A stretch of DNA of 52,078 nucleotides from Bacteroidales bacterium (GTDB lineage Bacteria > Bacteroidota > Bacteroidia > Bacteroidales > Muribaculaceae): positions 1 through 52,078 of the forward strand of contig QAMW01000012.1 of NCBI GenBank assembly GCA_003150235.1, in the 5' to 3' direction. Positions 16,258-24,487 of this stretch are shown here, in pieces. Position 1 is the stretch's first letter. Each line of letters starts with the position of its first letter. The position numbers and the translations under genes are program-made. The notes under the pieces were generated by a model. That model saw nothing but the letters and a program-made list of their open reading frames with translations, did not search any database and was not told where the DNA came from.

Positions 16258-16794
16258 TTACCAGTTACCAAGAGTGGCGTTGAATATAAGGTCGACAAGC
16301 TGCTCGGTGATTTCCTCACACAGCTGGTCCTGGACATCGGTCAGCATCTCGGAGCTGTCAAAATCCTGATATGCCGAAAATGACTGGTCAATATCGTTTT
16401 TATCATTCTTATTGTCAGTGTATTTCACCCTCACGGTAATCGTAAGACGCGTCTTTGACGCAAGCGCGTTTTCAGTCACAGCCTGCGGAGAGAGGGAGTA
16501 ACCGGTTATCTCGCCTTCCATTTCAAGGTCGCTGGATCCGTCGGTGGTCTGCAGGCGCGTATTGCGGGTGATATAGTCGAGCAGCGCATTTTCAAATGTC
16601 TGCTGCAACGGCGGATATACAAGAGCCGCACGTATTGGGAACTGTGACACGCGTATGGTCTTGTAGACATTATAGTCTATTGCCGTGCCGTTGAATTTAT
16701 AGCTTATGGTGCAGCTCTGCACTATAAGCGCCACTGCGATTGCAAGCACCCACAGTCCGGGGCGATGTCGGAGATAGTTTATTATACGTTTCAT
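16258..16794 (-). CDS. lptE: LptE-family LPS-assembly lipoprotein
   Basis: 178-residue outer membrane lipoprotein, probably the partner of the LptD barrel that inserts LPS. The start at 16794 gives a signal peptide with lipobox VQSC, Cys28 lipidated; an open frame upstream to 16935 overlaps the previous gene and lacks these features. SYKFNGTAIDYNVYKTIRV and the conserved QTFENALLDYITRNTRL segment fit the Bacteroidetes LptE family. Starts 7 bp after the sigma-54 activator. Similarity to E. coli LptE is weak, so the name rests on the phylum family and context. Confidence 0.75.
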   Translation of the reverse strand: MKRIINYLRHRPGLWVLAIAVALIVQSCTISYKFNGTAIDYNVYKTIRVSQFPIRAALVYPPLQQTFENALLDYITRNTRLQTTDGSSDLEMEGEITGYSLSPQAVTENALASKTRLTITVRVKYTDNKNDKNDIDQSFSAYQDFDSSEMLTDVQDQLCEEITEQLVDLIFNATLGNW

Positions 16795-16801
16795 TTCAGG
16801 G

Positions 16802-18034
16802 CTATTCAAGTCCGAATTCTTTAATTTTACGATATAGGGTGCGCTCCGAGATGTTAAGCTCGGTGGCGGTAGCCTTACGGCGTCCTTCATTGCGCTCAAG
16901 CGCACGGCGTATGGTCTCACGCTCGGTATCCTCAAGGGTCATCCCGGAGTCGGCACTGTTTTCAGCCACTACATCCTGAGCGGCATGTGGCTGAGGATAC
17001 AAATGAGGCAACGGAGCGCAGCGCACAAGCGAATGAGGCGGCTCTTCCACCGGATCGGCGGCATCAAAGGGCCGTATGTCACGCGGCATCCCGCTCTCCA
17101 TGGTCTCGATAGTGGCGCGCAGCGTGTCTATCTCGTTGCGCATACGGAACAGCATGTTGAACAGAAGCTCGCGCTCTGCTGCGTAGGAATGGCTTCCGTC
17201 AACCGACACGGCAGGTGTAAACGAGGTCGGCGCTTCCGGCAGATACGAGCGAAGCATGTCGGGGGTCACGCTGTTTCCTGCCTCAAACAGAGCGATTTGC
17301 TCGACTACATTTTTCAGCTGACGCACATTCCCCGGCCACGGGTAATGGCTTAGCACGACAGTCGAATTTTCATCAAACGTGATGGCGGGAGTGTGGTAAC
17401 GCTCGGCAAAGTCAGTGGCAAATTTCCGTGCAAGCAGCCGTATGTCACCTCCCCTGTCACGTAACGGAGGCACAGTTATATGCACCGTAGAGAGGCGGTA
17501 ATAGAGATCCTCGCGGAATTTCCCGCTCTGGATAGCCTTCATCATGTCTACATTGGTGGCGGCGACAACGCGGATGTTGGTTTTCTGCACAGTTGACGAC
17601 CCGACCTTTATAAATTCACCGCTCTCAAGCACACGCAGCAGCCTCGCCTGGGTGGTCAACGGCAGCTCGGCAACCTCGTCAAGAAAGATGGTGCCTCCGT
17701 CGGCTTCCTCGAAATAACCTTTACGGGTAGCGATAGCACCGGTAAACGCACCTTTTTCATGACCGAACAGCTCGGAGTCGATGGTGCCTTCCGGAATCGC
17801 GCCGCAGTTAACCGCGATATATTTGGAATGTTTCCTTGCGCCGTAGGCATGTATTATCTGCGGGAAAAACTCCTTTCCCGTACCGCTTTCGCCCGTGATA
17901 AGCACCGACAGGTCAATAGGAGCCACACGCAGGGCGCGTTGCACTGCGGCGACAAGCGCAGGCGCATTACCCACGATTCCGAATCGCGATTTTGCCTCAC
18001 GCACTTCAGCTGACATGTCCACTATATTATTCAT
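16802..18034 (-). CDS. Sigma-54-dependent transcriptional activator without receiver domain
   Basis: 410-residue AAA+ enhancer-binding protein. Walker A GESGTGKE (48-55), the sigma-54 contact loop GAFTGA (95-100), Walker B GGTIFLDE (113-120) and a C-terminal Fis-type helix-turn-helix (RKATATELNISERTLYRKI) are all present. The AAA+ domain begins almost at the N-terminus, so there is no receiver, PAS or GAF input domain. Activity is probably set by expression level or a protein partner. It overlaps the acyltransferase gene by 4 bp and precedes lptE by 7 bp, implying a role in envelope homeostasis. No sigma-54 promoter was found near it. Confidence 0.93.
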   Translation of the reverse strand: MNNIVDMSAEVREAKSRFGIVGNAPALVAAVQRALRVAPIDLSVLITGESGTGKEFFPQIIHAYGARKHSKYIAVNCGAIPEGTIDSELFGHEKGAFTGAIATRKGYFEEADGGTIFLDEVAELPLTTQARLLRVLESGEFIKVGSSTVQKTNIRVVAATNVDMMKAIQSGKFREDLYYRLSTVHITVPPLRDRGGDIRLLARKFATDFAERYHTPAITFDENSTVVLSHYPWPGNVRQLKNVVEQIALFEAGNSVTPDMLRSYLPEAPTSFTPAVSVDGSHSYAAERELLFNMLFRMRNEIDTLRATIETMESGMPRDIRPFDAADPVEEPPHSLVRCAPLPHLYPQPHAAQDVVAENSADSGMTLEDTERETIRRALERNEGRRKATATELNISERTLYRKIKEFGLE

Positions 18035-18864
18035 CGGCGGCTACGTAATTGATAGGTTTTGTCTTTAAGGAATTGCCCCAGCTCTCCCACTTCGGGATAT
18101 TTCTTAAGCTCTTCAGGGGAGATGATGTCACCTACGGAGATATGAATCTCCGTGTGGCACTTACGCCACACCTCTGCGGGGAGGCGTAATGTGCGGAGTC
18201 GCCAGTCAATCATGCCCAGGATGTTAAACCACGTGCTGTTATGTCCATGGAAATATATGGGAATGACAGGCACATTGAGCTGCTGGATAAGGCGTATGAT
18301 CGACGGCTGCCACTCGCGGTCCTCGATACGGAGCTTGCCGTTTATCTTGCTTACCGCACCGGCAGGGAAAAAGCCGATGGGATTACCCCGGCGCACCTGC
18401 ATTATCGCCTCCTTTATGCCTTTCATCGACACAGCCTTCTTCGCCGGATCGTCGGAGGCAAGCGCGTCTACCGCAATGAAGTTGGGTCGCATGGCGGAGA
18501 TATGATTCAGCACCATATTGACCATCACCTTAAACTCGGGGCGCAGCGAACCTATGAGCGATATCAGCGATATGCCGTCAAGCGCCCCGAAAGGATGATT
18601 GCTCACCGTAATGAAAGCCCCTTCGGGAAGATGGTCGAGCACCTCCTTGCCGTCAACCCTCAGAGTGATGTCGAAATCTTTCAGAAGATTGCGGGTAAAT
18701 TCGGGTCCGGGATTGTCGCAATATTTGTCATGCACCGCATTAACCTTGTCAAGCGAAATCCAGTGAATCACCTTGTTGACCAATTTTTCATGCCCGGCAA
18801 GCTGCGGCATCATGGCGGCGATATCGTTATAATCAAGTACCGTACGTTTTATATTTTCACTCAT
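18031..18864 (-). CDS. Lysophospholipid/acylglycerol acyltransferase family protein
   Basis: 277-residue member of the PlsC-like acyltransferase superfamily. The catalytic HxxxxxD-type motif is SNHPFGALDG (H90, D96), one residue longer than the classic HX4D and usual in the Bacteroidetes branch. GFFPAGAVS corresponds to the FPEGTRS substrate motif, and VPVIPIYFHG to block IV. It could acylate a lysophospholipid, or act as the O-acyltransferase in glycine- or ornithine-lipid synthesis. No GNAT-type partner gene is adjacent, so the substrate is open. First gene of the secG operon, with a 75-nt leader that holds a GTGCCT/AGGCAC hairpin at 18889-18906. Confidence 0.82.
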   Translation of the reverse strand: MSENIKRTVLDYNDIAAMMPQLAGHEKLVNKVIHWISLDKVNAVHDKYCDNPGPEFTRNLLKDFDITLRVDGKEVLDHLPEGAFITVSNHPFGALDGISLISLIGSLRPEFKVMVNMVLNHISAMRPNFIAVDALASDDPAKKAVSMKGIKEAIMQVRRGNPIGFFPAGAVSKINGKLRIEDREWQPSIIRLIQQLNVPVIPIYFHGHNSTWFNILGMIDWRLRTLRLPAEVWRKCHTEIHISVGDIISPEELKKYPEVGELGQFLKDKTYQLRSRR

Positions 18865-18945
18865 TTCTGTCGTTCAATATGTTAAATTGTGCCTTCGGGC
18901 AGGCACTCTCATGATATAACGGCTATATAACAAGCCTATTTACCA

Positions 18946-18976
18946 CAAAGTTACGAAATCCTGCAGACACAGCAAA
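18946..18976 (-). promoter_or_regulatory. Promoter of the acyltransferase-to-secG operon
   Basis: Near-ideal match on the minus strand: TTTG (18976-18973), 19 bp, TAACTTTG (18953-18946). The -33 box is inside the T-tract of the tRNA-Asp terminator. Confidence 0.8.
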
Positions 18977-19022
18977 AAAGACGGAGAAAATGTAAACCCG
19001 AAAGTATTACAAATTCTCCGTC
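18973..19022 (-). terminator. Terminator of tRNA-Asp
   Basis: Outer stem GACGGAGAA (18980-18988) with its complement at 19014-19022, an AA/AA internal loop and an inner TGTAA/TTACA stem, followed on the minus strand by CTTTTTTG. It begins 15 bp after the tRNA 3' end. Confidence 0.85.
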
Positions 19023-19036
19023 TCCTCTCTCCTCAG

Positions 19037-19110
19037 CGGTGCGTACGGGACTCGAACCCGTGACCCCATGCGTGACAGGCATGTATTCTAACCAGCTGAA
19101 CTAACGCACC
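19037..19110 (-). tRNA. tRNA-Asp (anticodon GTC)
   Basis: 74 nt folding as a cloverleaf. The acceptor stem pairs GGTGCGT with ACGCACC, followed by discriminator G. The D-arm has GTTCAGCTGGTTAGAAT, the anticodon stem is CATGC/GCATG with loop CTGTCAC, and the T-arm has GGGTTCGAGTCCC. CCA is not encoded, as is common in Bacteroidetes. Own promoter and terminator. Confidence 0.97.
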
Positions 19111-19154
19111 AATTTTTATCATTTATCAAAACCGCCTCTGCTGTTTTGCGAGTG

Positions 19155-19186
19155 CAAAGTTATATGCTAAATTTGATTCCTGCAAA
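19155..19186 (-). promoter_or_regulatory. Promoter of tRNA-Asp
   Basis: On the minus strand: TTTG (19186-19183), 20 bp, TAACTTTG (19162-19155), about 45 bp before the mature 5' end. Confidence 0.8.
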
Positions 19187-19658
19187 TTTTTCCGCACTTT
19201 TTTTCAAAATATTTTCGCGGGAAGGTAATTTAGGGAGGGAAGGTCGCCCGCAGCGCCTCATCCGTTTATAGCCGGGGCGTTGAGCGAAGCTAAACCCCTG
19301 GAAGTTCGGATTATTCCCTGAAAGGGGATAGAACCGGCATATTCAGCAAATTGCCGGTGGACTCGGGCGAACTTCCATTCAATGTCACCAACTTAAGGTG
19401 CATGGAGCCATAAATCCCCGCAAGGGGATTCATCCCGGTAACCGCGGGTAATGCCGAAGGCATACCCGTGGCTCAAGCGTCTCTCTCCTCGGCTCTACCC
19501 CGGAGTGGGTTGCATGGGCATCTGATTATCACATATTTATGCAACCCGTTTCAGGGTTGTATCGTGTGGCGGGGCTTACATTCCACGGGTGCCCCATTCG
19601 GGGCTACCCGCGGTAAACTCTATCTTGCCCGTTCCGGGCAAAATCCTTATCTGGATGC

Positions 19659-19700
19659 GGGCGAGCTTCCACTCGCCCCTACAGCTACGCGGTGTTTTTT
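19659..19700 (-). repeat. TGGAAG-loop hairpin repeat with 25-bp tail
   Basis: On the minus strand, a 25-bp segment (19700-19676) is identical to 25388-25412. It runs into a stem GGGCGAG/CTCGCCC with loop TGGAAG (19678-19659). The copy at 25410-25429 has the same loop but stem GGGTTGC/GCAACCC. Confidence 0.75.
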
Positions 19701-19713
19701 CGATAAGCACTCC

Positions 19714-19786
19714 GAAAACTGAAAACTGACAACTCACCTATCTCTTCTTATCCCTTCTGAAATCTGAAAACTGAAAACTGACAACT
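19714..19786 (+). repeat. Heptanucleotide repeats, consensus GA(A/C)AACT
   Basis: Three tandem heptads at 19714-19734 (GAAAACT, GAAAACT, GACAACT) and four at 19759-19786 (GAAATCT, GAAAACT, GAAAACT, GACAACT), separated by 24 bp. The second block ends 6 bp before the DUF4294 stop codon. Related blocks lie at 22531-22551, 42232-42252 and 47681-47708. Confidence 0.8.
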
Positions 19787-19792
19787 CCCATG

Positions 19793-20443
19793 TCAGAGCT
19801 GACCTTGCTCGACCAGGATGCACACGCGCTCGATTATGGCATCGTCGGCATTTTTGTCGGGCTTGTAGCTGGTTTTCAGGCTCACGCCGAAGAATTTGCC
19901 GAATGTCTGCCAGAATCCGGCACGGAATGACCCGAGAAATGCCTTCAAGATGTTGTAGCTGCTCTGATTGGTCTCCCTGTTGATTAGCTTTACGAGCATC
20001 TTGCCCTGCGACTTTGTGAATTTTTTCAGTTGGGGCTTATATTGGGCGAAAATCTCTTTCTCCATCTGCGACAGATGCGCCTCCCGCTCTTTCTGGGTGG
20101 GAAGTGTCTCTATATATTCGTAGGTCTCCAGCAGGGTCTCGGCTATCAGCTTGGCATAGGGTAGCGTACGCTTTACATCGCGCACGGTGCGCCAGTAAAA
20201 TTCCTCCTGTTTCTTGTTTTTGAATTTCATCGGAGGAAACACCGTGACATTGTTGAGCACGACCATAAGTGCCGTGTCGCCCTGCTCGGTGATGAAATGG
20301 TAACGCCCGTTGACAGGCTTCTTCACCACACTTGCAGGCACGGGCACACCGGCGGCATCAACCTTCTGGGCATAGGAGCCGAAAGCACACAATATGGCTA
20401 TGATTACACAGAATAGTATCCTCATAACCATATAACGCGACAT
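19793..20443 (-). CDS. DUF4294 domain protein
   Basis: 216-residue exported protein of the Bacteroidetes-specific DUF4294 family, function unknown. Signal peptide at the N-terminus (MRILFCVIIAILCAFGSYAQ). Met5 (20431) or Met7 (20425) may be the true start, since both give a more standard signal sequence than Met1. The family core is VVLNNVTVFPPMKFKNKKQEEFYWRTVRDVKRTLPYAK, in which the YWRTVRDVKRTLPYAK part is diagnostic. It lies 27 bp after nadB and is probably cotranscribed with it. Confidence 0.85.
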   Translation of the reverse strand: MSRYMVMRILFCVIIAILCAFGSYAQKVDAAGVPVPASVVKKPVNGRYHFITEQGDTALMVVLNNVTVFPPMKFKNKKQEEFYWRTVRDVKRTLPYAKLIAETLLETYEYIETLPTQKEREAHLSQMEKEIFAQYKPQLKKFTKSQGKMLVKLINRETNQSSYNILKAFLGSFRAGFWQTFGKFFGVSLKTSYKPDKNADDAIIERVCILVEQGQL

Positions 20444-20470
20444 TACGGCAAAGATTGCATTGACAGGTGA

Positions 20471-22051
20471 TTATTCGGCGTGATGCTCGGTGTGGGGATA
20501 GTCGACAGTGTAGTGCAGCCCGCGTGACTCCTTGCGCTCCATCGCCTGACGCATGATCAGATAACCCACGTTAATTATGTTGCGCAACTCGCATATCTCG
20601 CGGCTCGCCTTGGAGCACTTGAAAAGCTTCTCGGTCTCCTCATAGAGGATGTCAAGACGATTCCAGGCGCGTTTAAGACGCAGGTCGCTGCGCACGATAC
20701 CAACATAGGTCGCCATAATCTGCCCCACTTCCTTTATGCTCTGGGTGATGAGCACCATCTCCTCGGGATGGCGTGTTCCCTCGTCGTTCCATTCCGGCAC
20801 ATCGTGACGATAGCTATAATGGTCTTTAACCTCCATGGCATGTTTTGCGGCAGCATCGGCGTAAACCACAGCCTCTATGAGCGAGTTGGACGCAAGACGG
20901 TTGCCTCCGTGCAAACCGGTACAAGAACATTCACCGACAGCATACAGACGCTGGATCGACGACTCGCCGTTAGTGTCGACCTTTATTCCTCCGCAAAGAT
21001 AATGGGCTGCGGGGGCAACAGGGATGTAGTCTTTCGTAATGTCGATGCCGAGCGACAGACATTTCTGATATATGTTGGGGAAATGCTTCTTGGTCTCTTC
21101 GGGGTCTTTATGGGTTACATCGAGATACACATGCTCGTCGCCATACTGCTTCATCTCAGAGTCGATGGCGCGTGCCACTATATCGCGGGGTGCGAGCGAC
21201 AGACGCGGGTCATACTTGTGCATGAACTCCTCGCCGCGTTTGTTGCGGAGCACCGCACCGTAGCCGCGCATAGCCTCTGTGATAAGAAACGACGGACGGT
21301 CGCCGGGATGATAGAGGGCTGTCGGGTGGAACTGGATAAACTCCATATCCTTCACCGTACCCTTGGCACGGTACACCATCGCTATGCCGTCGCCGGTAGC
21401 TACAAGCGGATTGGTGGTCGTTGTATAAACAGCACCGACACCGCCGGTGGCAATCAGCGTTACACGCGCGAGAAATGTGTCGACCTTCCCGGTCTCGGGA
21501 TTGAGCACGTATGCACCATAGCAGGTAATGTCAGGTGTGCGGCGTGTCACGATTTTCCCCAGATGGTGCTGGGTTATTATCTCTATTGCAAAATGATTTT
21601 CAAAAATATCGATATTCGGATTGTTTTTCACCGCCTTGACAAGGCTCTCCTGAATCTCGGCACCCGTGTTGTCCTTATGGTGAAGAATCCTGAACTCTGA
21701 ATGACCGCCCTCGCGGTGAAGGTCAAAGTCGCCATTCTCGTTCTTGTCAAAATTGACACCCCATTTTATAAGTTCCTGAATCTGGGCGGGAGCACCCTTC
21801 ACGACTTTCTCGACCGCTGCACGGTCGCTCAGCCAGTCGCCGGCAATCATGGTATCTTCGATATGCTTGTCGAAATTATCCACCTCAAGATTAGTGACCG
21901 ATGCAACACCACCCTGGGCGAAATAGGTGTTAGCTTCCTCAAGATTGGTCTTGCAAATCAGTGCCACTCTACCGGTCGCGGCAACCTTCAAGGCGAAACT
22001 CATTCCGGCAATACCCGACCCTATAACCAAATAGTCATATTCGTAAGTCAT
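20471..22051 (-). CDS. nadB: L-aspartate oxidase
   Basis: 526-residue FAD enzyme that oxidises L-aspartate to iminoaspartate, the first step of de novo NAD synthesis. Dinucleotide-binding motif YLVIGSGIAGMSFAL at the N-terminus, active-site segments GGHSEFRILHHKDNTG and HPTALYHPGDRPSFLITEAMRGYGA, and the second FAD block LYAVGECSCTGLHGGNRLASNSLIE are all clear. I chose ATG 22051 (MTYEYDYLVIG); an upstream ATG at 22087 precedes the -7 box. No nadA or nadC gene is nearby, which is unusual since they are often linked. Confidence 0.96.
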   Translation of the reverse strand: MTYEYDYLVIGSGIAGMSFALKVAATGRVALICKTNLEEANTYFAQGGVASVTNLEVDNFDKHIEDTMIAGDWLSDRAAVEKVVKGAPAQIQELIKWGVNFDKNENGDFDLHREGGHSEFRILHHKDNTGAEIQESLVKAVKNNPNIDIFENHFAIEIITQHHLGKIVTRRTPDITCYGAYVLNPETGKVDTFLARVTLIATGGVGAVYTTTTNPLVATGDGIAMVYRAKGTVKDMEFIQFHPTALYHPGDRPSFLITEAMRGYGAVLRNKRGEEFMHKYDPRLSLAPRDIVARAIDSEMKQYGDEHVYLDVTHKDPEETKKHFPNIYQKCLSLGIDITKDYIPVAPAAHYLCGGIKVDTNGESSIQRLYAVGECSCTGLHGGNRLASNSLIEAVVYADAAAKHAMEVKDHYSYRHDVPEWNDEGTRHPEEMVLITQSIKEVGQIMATYVGIVRSDLRLKRAWNRLDILYEETEKLFKCSKASREICELRNIINVGYLIMRQAMERKESRGLHYTVDYPHTEHHAE

Positions 22052-22075
22052 AACGTATGAATAATATATCGACCG

Positions 22076-22083
22076 CAAAGGTA
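22076..22083 (-). promoter_or_regulatory. -7 box for nadB
   Basis: TACCTTTG on the minus strand, 24 bp before the ATG at 22051. Confidence 0.6.
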
Positions 22084-22109
22084 GCAACTTTATGCGTCGG
22101 TTGAAAATA

Positions 22110-22560
22110 AAATGTGAAAAATACTCCTGACCACGTATCAGAATGGTCCCCTACGGCGAGCCAAGCCTGGATACAATATCATCTTGTCGGAAGCCACATG
22201 CCTGGATTTAAATAGCAACCGCCGTTTCCACAACCACGGTTTCTATTTGCAAAGATGTCTGTATAAGCTAAAGGCGCATCACTTCTTTGCAGAAATTGAA
22301 ACTCCTTACTATTTCTTAAACAAGTCAGGCTGGTCGGACACATACGATGCACCTGACGACAACTCATTTCCCCGTCAGGGGATAATCCCTATGTAGCCGT
22401 CGGTATCGCTGTGCTCAACACCCCGGCTATAGACAGATGATCTCCTACGGACAACACCGCAATCCTCGCATCACAACAAAATAACTTCTTTGTTCTTTTT
22501 GACCGCCTGTCCCTTTGTATCTCTGACGACGACAACTGAAAACTGAAATCTGACGACAAC
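22110..22560. repeat. Repeat-rich intergenic region between nadB and argS
   Basis: It holds a copy of the 55-bp dyad repeat on the minus strand (22426-22372), its homologous flank (about 22515-22460, matching 42250-42300) and heptads at 22531-22551 (GACAACT, GAAAACT, GAAATCT). A 62-codon frame at 22179-22367 on the minus strand (cysteine-rich, with NRGCGNGGCY) begins inside the repeat. I see no ribosome-binding site and treat it as unproven. Confidence 0.6.
22372..22426 (-). repeat. 55-bp dyad repeat, copy 2
   Basis: 51 of 55 positions match the copy at 42312-42366 in reverse orientation. The core contains GGGATTATCCC, a small perfect dyad. Confidence 0.8.
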
Positions 22561-22572
22561 TCACTAAATAAA

Positions 22573-22605
22573 TTTGGCATTACGCTCGGCTTATTCGTAT
22601 CTTTG
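22573..22605 (+). promoter_or_regulatory. Promoter of argS
   Basis: TTTG (22573-22576), 21 bp, TATCTTTG (22598-22605), ATG at 22635. Confidence 0.8.
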
Positions 22606-22634
22606 CATCCGTAAATCAATTAAATAATAAAATA

Positions 22635-24419
22635 ATGTCGATAGATAACATTATAGCGCAAGCAGTGGCGCGCGCTGTCAAAGAGCTTTACGGAGTTGAC
22701 GCCGACCCCGCGTCAATCGTGCCGCAGACCACCAAGAAGGAATTTGAAGGCAATCTCACCGTCGTGGTGTTCCCCTGGGTGAAGGCAGCCCGCAAGGCTC
22801 CTGAGGCGGTCGGTACCGAGATAGGCAACTGGCTTGTCGACAACGAACCCGCTGTCAACCGGTTTAATGTAATCAAAGGATTCCTGAATATCGTGATAGA
22901 ACCGGGCTACTTCACTTCAATGTTACGCCACATCGCGGAGACTCCCGACTACGGCTTCAAGAAAGCGACTGATGAAAGCCCACTTGTGATGGTGGAATAC
23001 TCCTCGCCAAACACCAATAAGCCTCTTCACCTCGGACATGTGCGAAACAATCTGCTCGGATACAGCCTCTCGCGCATACTCGCCGCCTGCGGCAACCGCG
23101 TCGTGAAGACTAACATCGTCAACGACCGAGGCATCCACATCTGCAAGTCGATGCTCGCTTGGAAAAAGTGGGGCGACGGTGCCACCCCCGAATCTACCGG
23201 CAAGAAAGGCGACCACCTTATCGGCGACTTCTATGTACTCTTCGACAAGCATTACAAGGCTGAAGTGAAAGAGCTTGTCGCCAAGGGTCTCTCCGAGGAA
23301 GAAGCTGAAAAGCAGTCGCCACTGATGCTTGAAGCGCGCGAAATGCTGCGCCGCTGGGAGCAGAAAGACCCCGAGATACGCGGGCTGTGGGAGATGATGA
23401 ACAGCTGGGTCTATGCCGGATTTGATGAGACCTACAAGCGTCTCGGCGTGGACTTCGACAAGATATATTACGAGAGCAACACCTATCTTGAAGGCAAGGA
23501 CAAGGTGCTTGAAGGACTTGAAAAGGGCATCATGTACCGCAAGGATGACGGCTCGGTATGGGCGGACCTTACCGATGCCGGACTTGACCACAAACTGCTC
23601 CTCCGCAGCGACGGCACATCGGTCTACATGACCCAGGATATCGGTACCGCCAAGCTCCGCTATCAGGATTTCCCTATTGACAAGATGATTTATGTCGTGG
23701 GCAACGAGCAGAATTATCATTTCCAAGTATTGTCGCTGCTCCTTGACCGTCTCGGATTCAAGTGGGGCAAGGATCTCGTGCATTTCTCCTACGGAATGGT
23801 AGAACTCCCCGAAGGAAAGATGAAGAGCCGCGAGGGAACCGTGGTAGATGCCGACGACCTGATGGACGAAATGATTCAGGGAGCGCGCGATGTGTCGGCA
23901 GAGCGCGGCAAAGGCGATTTCACACCCGAAGAAACAGAAGAAATCACACGTATTGTGGGCATGGGCGCACTAAAATATTTCCTTCTGAAAGTAGACCCGC
24001 GCAAAAACATGACTTTCAACCCCAAAGAGTCAATCGACTTCAACGGCAATACCGGTCCTTTCATCCAGTACACCTACGCACGTATCCGCTCGGTGCTCCG
24101 CAAGGCAGCCGATGCCGGCTACAAGGCAGAGGGCTATGAGGCAGTCGAGCCCAATGAGAAGGAAATCTCCCTTATCCAGCACCTCGCCGACTATCCTGCA
24201 GTTGTCGCTGAAGCCGGTAGAACCTATTCACCGGCACTCATAGCCAATTATGTGTATGACCTCGTGAAAGAGTACAACCAGTTCTACCACGACTATTCGA
24301 TTCTTAACGAGGCTGACTCAAGTGTCCGTGCACTCCGTCTTGCCCTCAGCGAGGAAGTGGCGCGCGTTGTTAAAAGCGGCATGTCGCTGCTCGGAATCGA
24401 GGTGCCGGAGCGCATGTAA
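22635..24419 (+). CDS. argS: Arginyl-tRNA synthetase
   Basis: 594-residue class I synthetase charging tRNA-Arg. The N-terminal ArgRS domain is followed by the HIGH-type motif SPNTNKPLHLGHVRN (about 129-143) and NDRGIHICKSM. The KMSK-type loop is GKMKSREGTVV, and an alpha-helical DALR anticodon-binding domain ends the protein (YNQFYHDYSIL, ALRLALSEEVARVV). Full length. Single gene or cotranscribed with the Bax-inhibitor gene 68 bp downstream. Confidence 0.97.
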   Translation: MSIDNIIAQAVARAVKELYGVDADPASIVPQTTKKEFEGNLTVVVFPWVKAARKAPEAVGTEIGNWLVDNEPAVNRFNVIKGFLNIVIEPGYFTSMLRHIAETPDYGFKKATDESPLVMVEYSSPNTNKPLHLGHVRNNLLGYSLSRILAACGNRVVKTNIVNDRGIHICKSMLAWKKWGDGATPESTGKKGDHLIGDFYVLFDKHYKAEVKELVAKGLSEEEAEKQSPLMLEAREMLRRWEQKDPEIRGLWEMMNSWVYAGFDETYKRLGVDFDKIYYESNTYLEGKDKVLEGLEKGIMYRKDDGSVWADLTDAGLDHKLLLRSDGTSVYMTQDIGTAKLRYQDFPIDKMIYVVGNEQNYHFQVLSLLLDRLGFKWGKDLVHFSYGMVELPEGKMKSREGTVVDADDLMDEMIQGARDVSAERGKGDFTPEETEEITRIVGMGALKYFLLKVDPRKNMTFNPKESIDFNGNTGPFIQYTYARIRSVLRKAADAGYKAEGYEAVEPNEKEISLIQHLADYPAVVAEAGRTYSPALIANYVYDLVKEYNQFYHDYSILNEADSSVRALRLALSEEVARVVKSGMSLLGIEVPERM

Positions 24420-24487
24420 CATAATTTAACTTTTGTAGGGTCACACATTGCCCCGCATATACGTTATCACTTTAAACACTAAGTATT

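Larger units (their letters stand above)
19205..19792. repeat. Repeat-rich intergenic region
   Basis: Almost 600 bp without a convincing gene. It contains a diverged copy of the 55-bp dyad repeat (19272-19320, starting GCCGGGGCGTTGAGCG), two TGGAAG-loop hairpins on the minus strand (19365-19380 and 19659-19700) and two blocks of heptanucleotide repeats (19714-19734 and 19759-19786). An 84-codon open frame at 19468-19722 is made of these repeats and has no start context. Confidence 0.65.

Noticed and set aside
19468..19722. 84-codon frame in the tRNA-Asp/DUF4294 gap
   Set aside because: It is built from the intergenic repeats, lacks a ribosome-binding site and has no protein-like composition.
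19714..19786. Possible CRISPR array
   Set aside because: The units are 7 bp and tandem without spacers, and no cas gene is present in the window.
22923..23783. Minus-strand frame of 286 codons inside argS
   Set aside because: argS is full length with all motifs; the antisense frame is a by-product of codon usage. Similar shadows at 20768-21700 (nadB) were also dropped.
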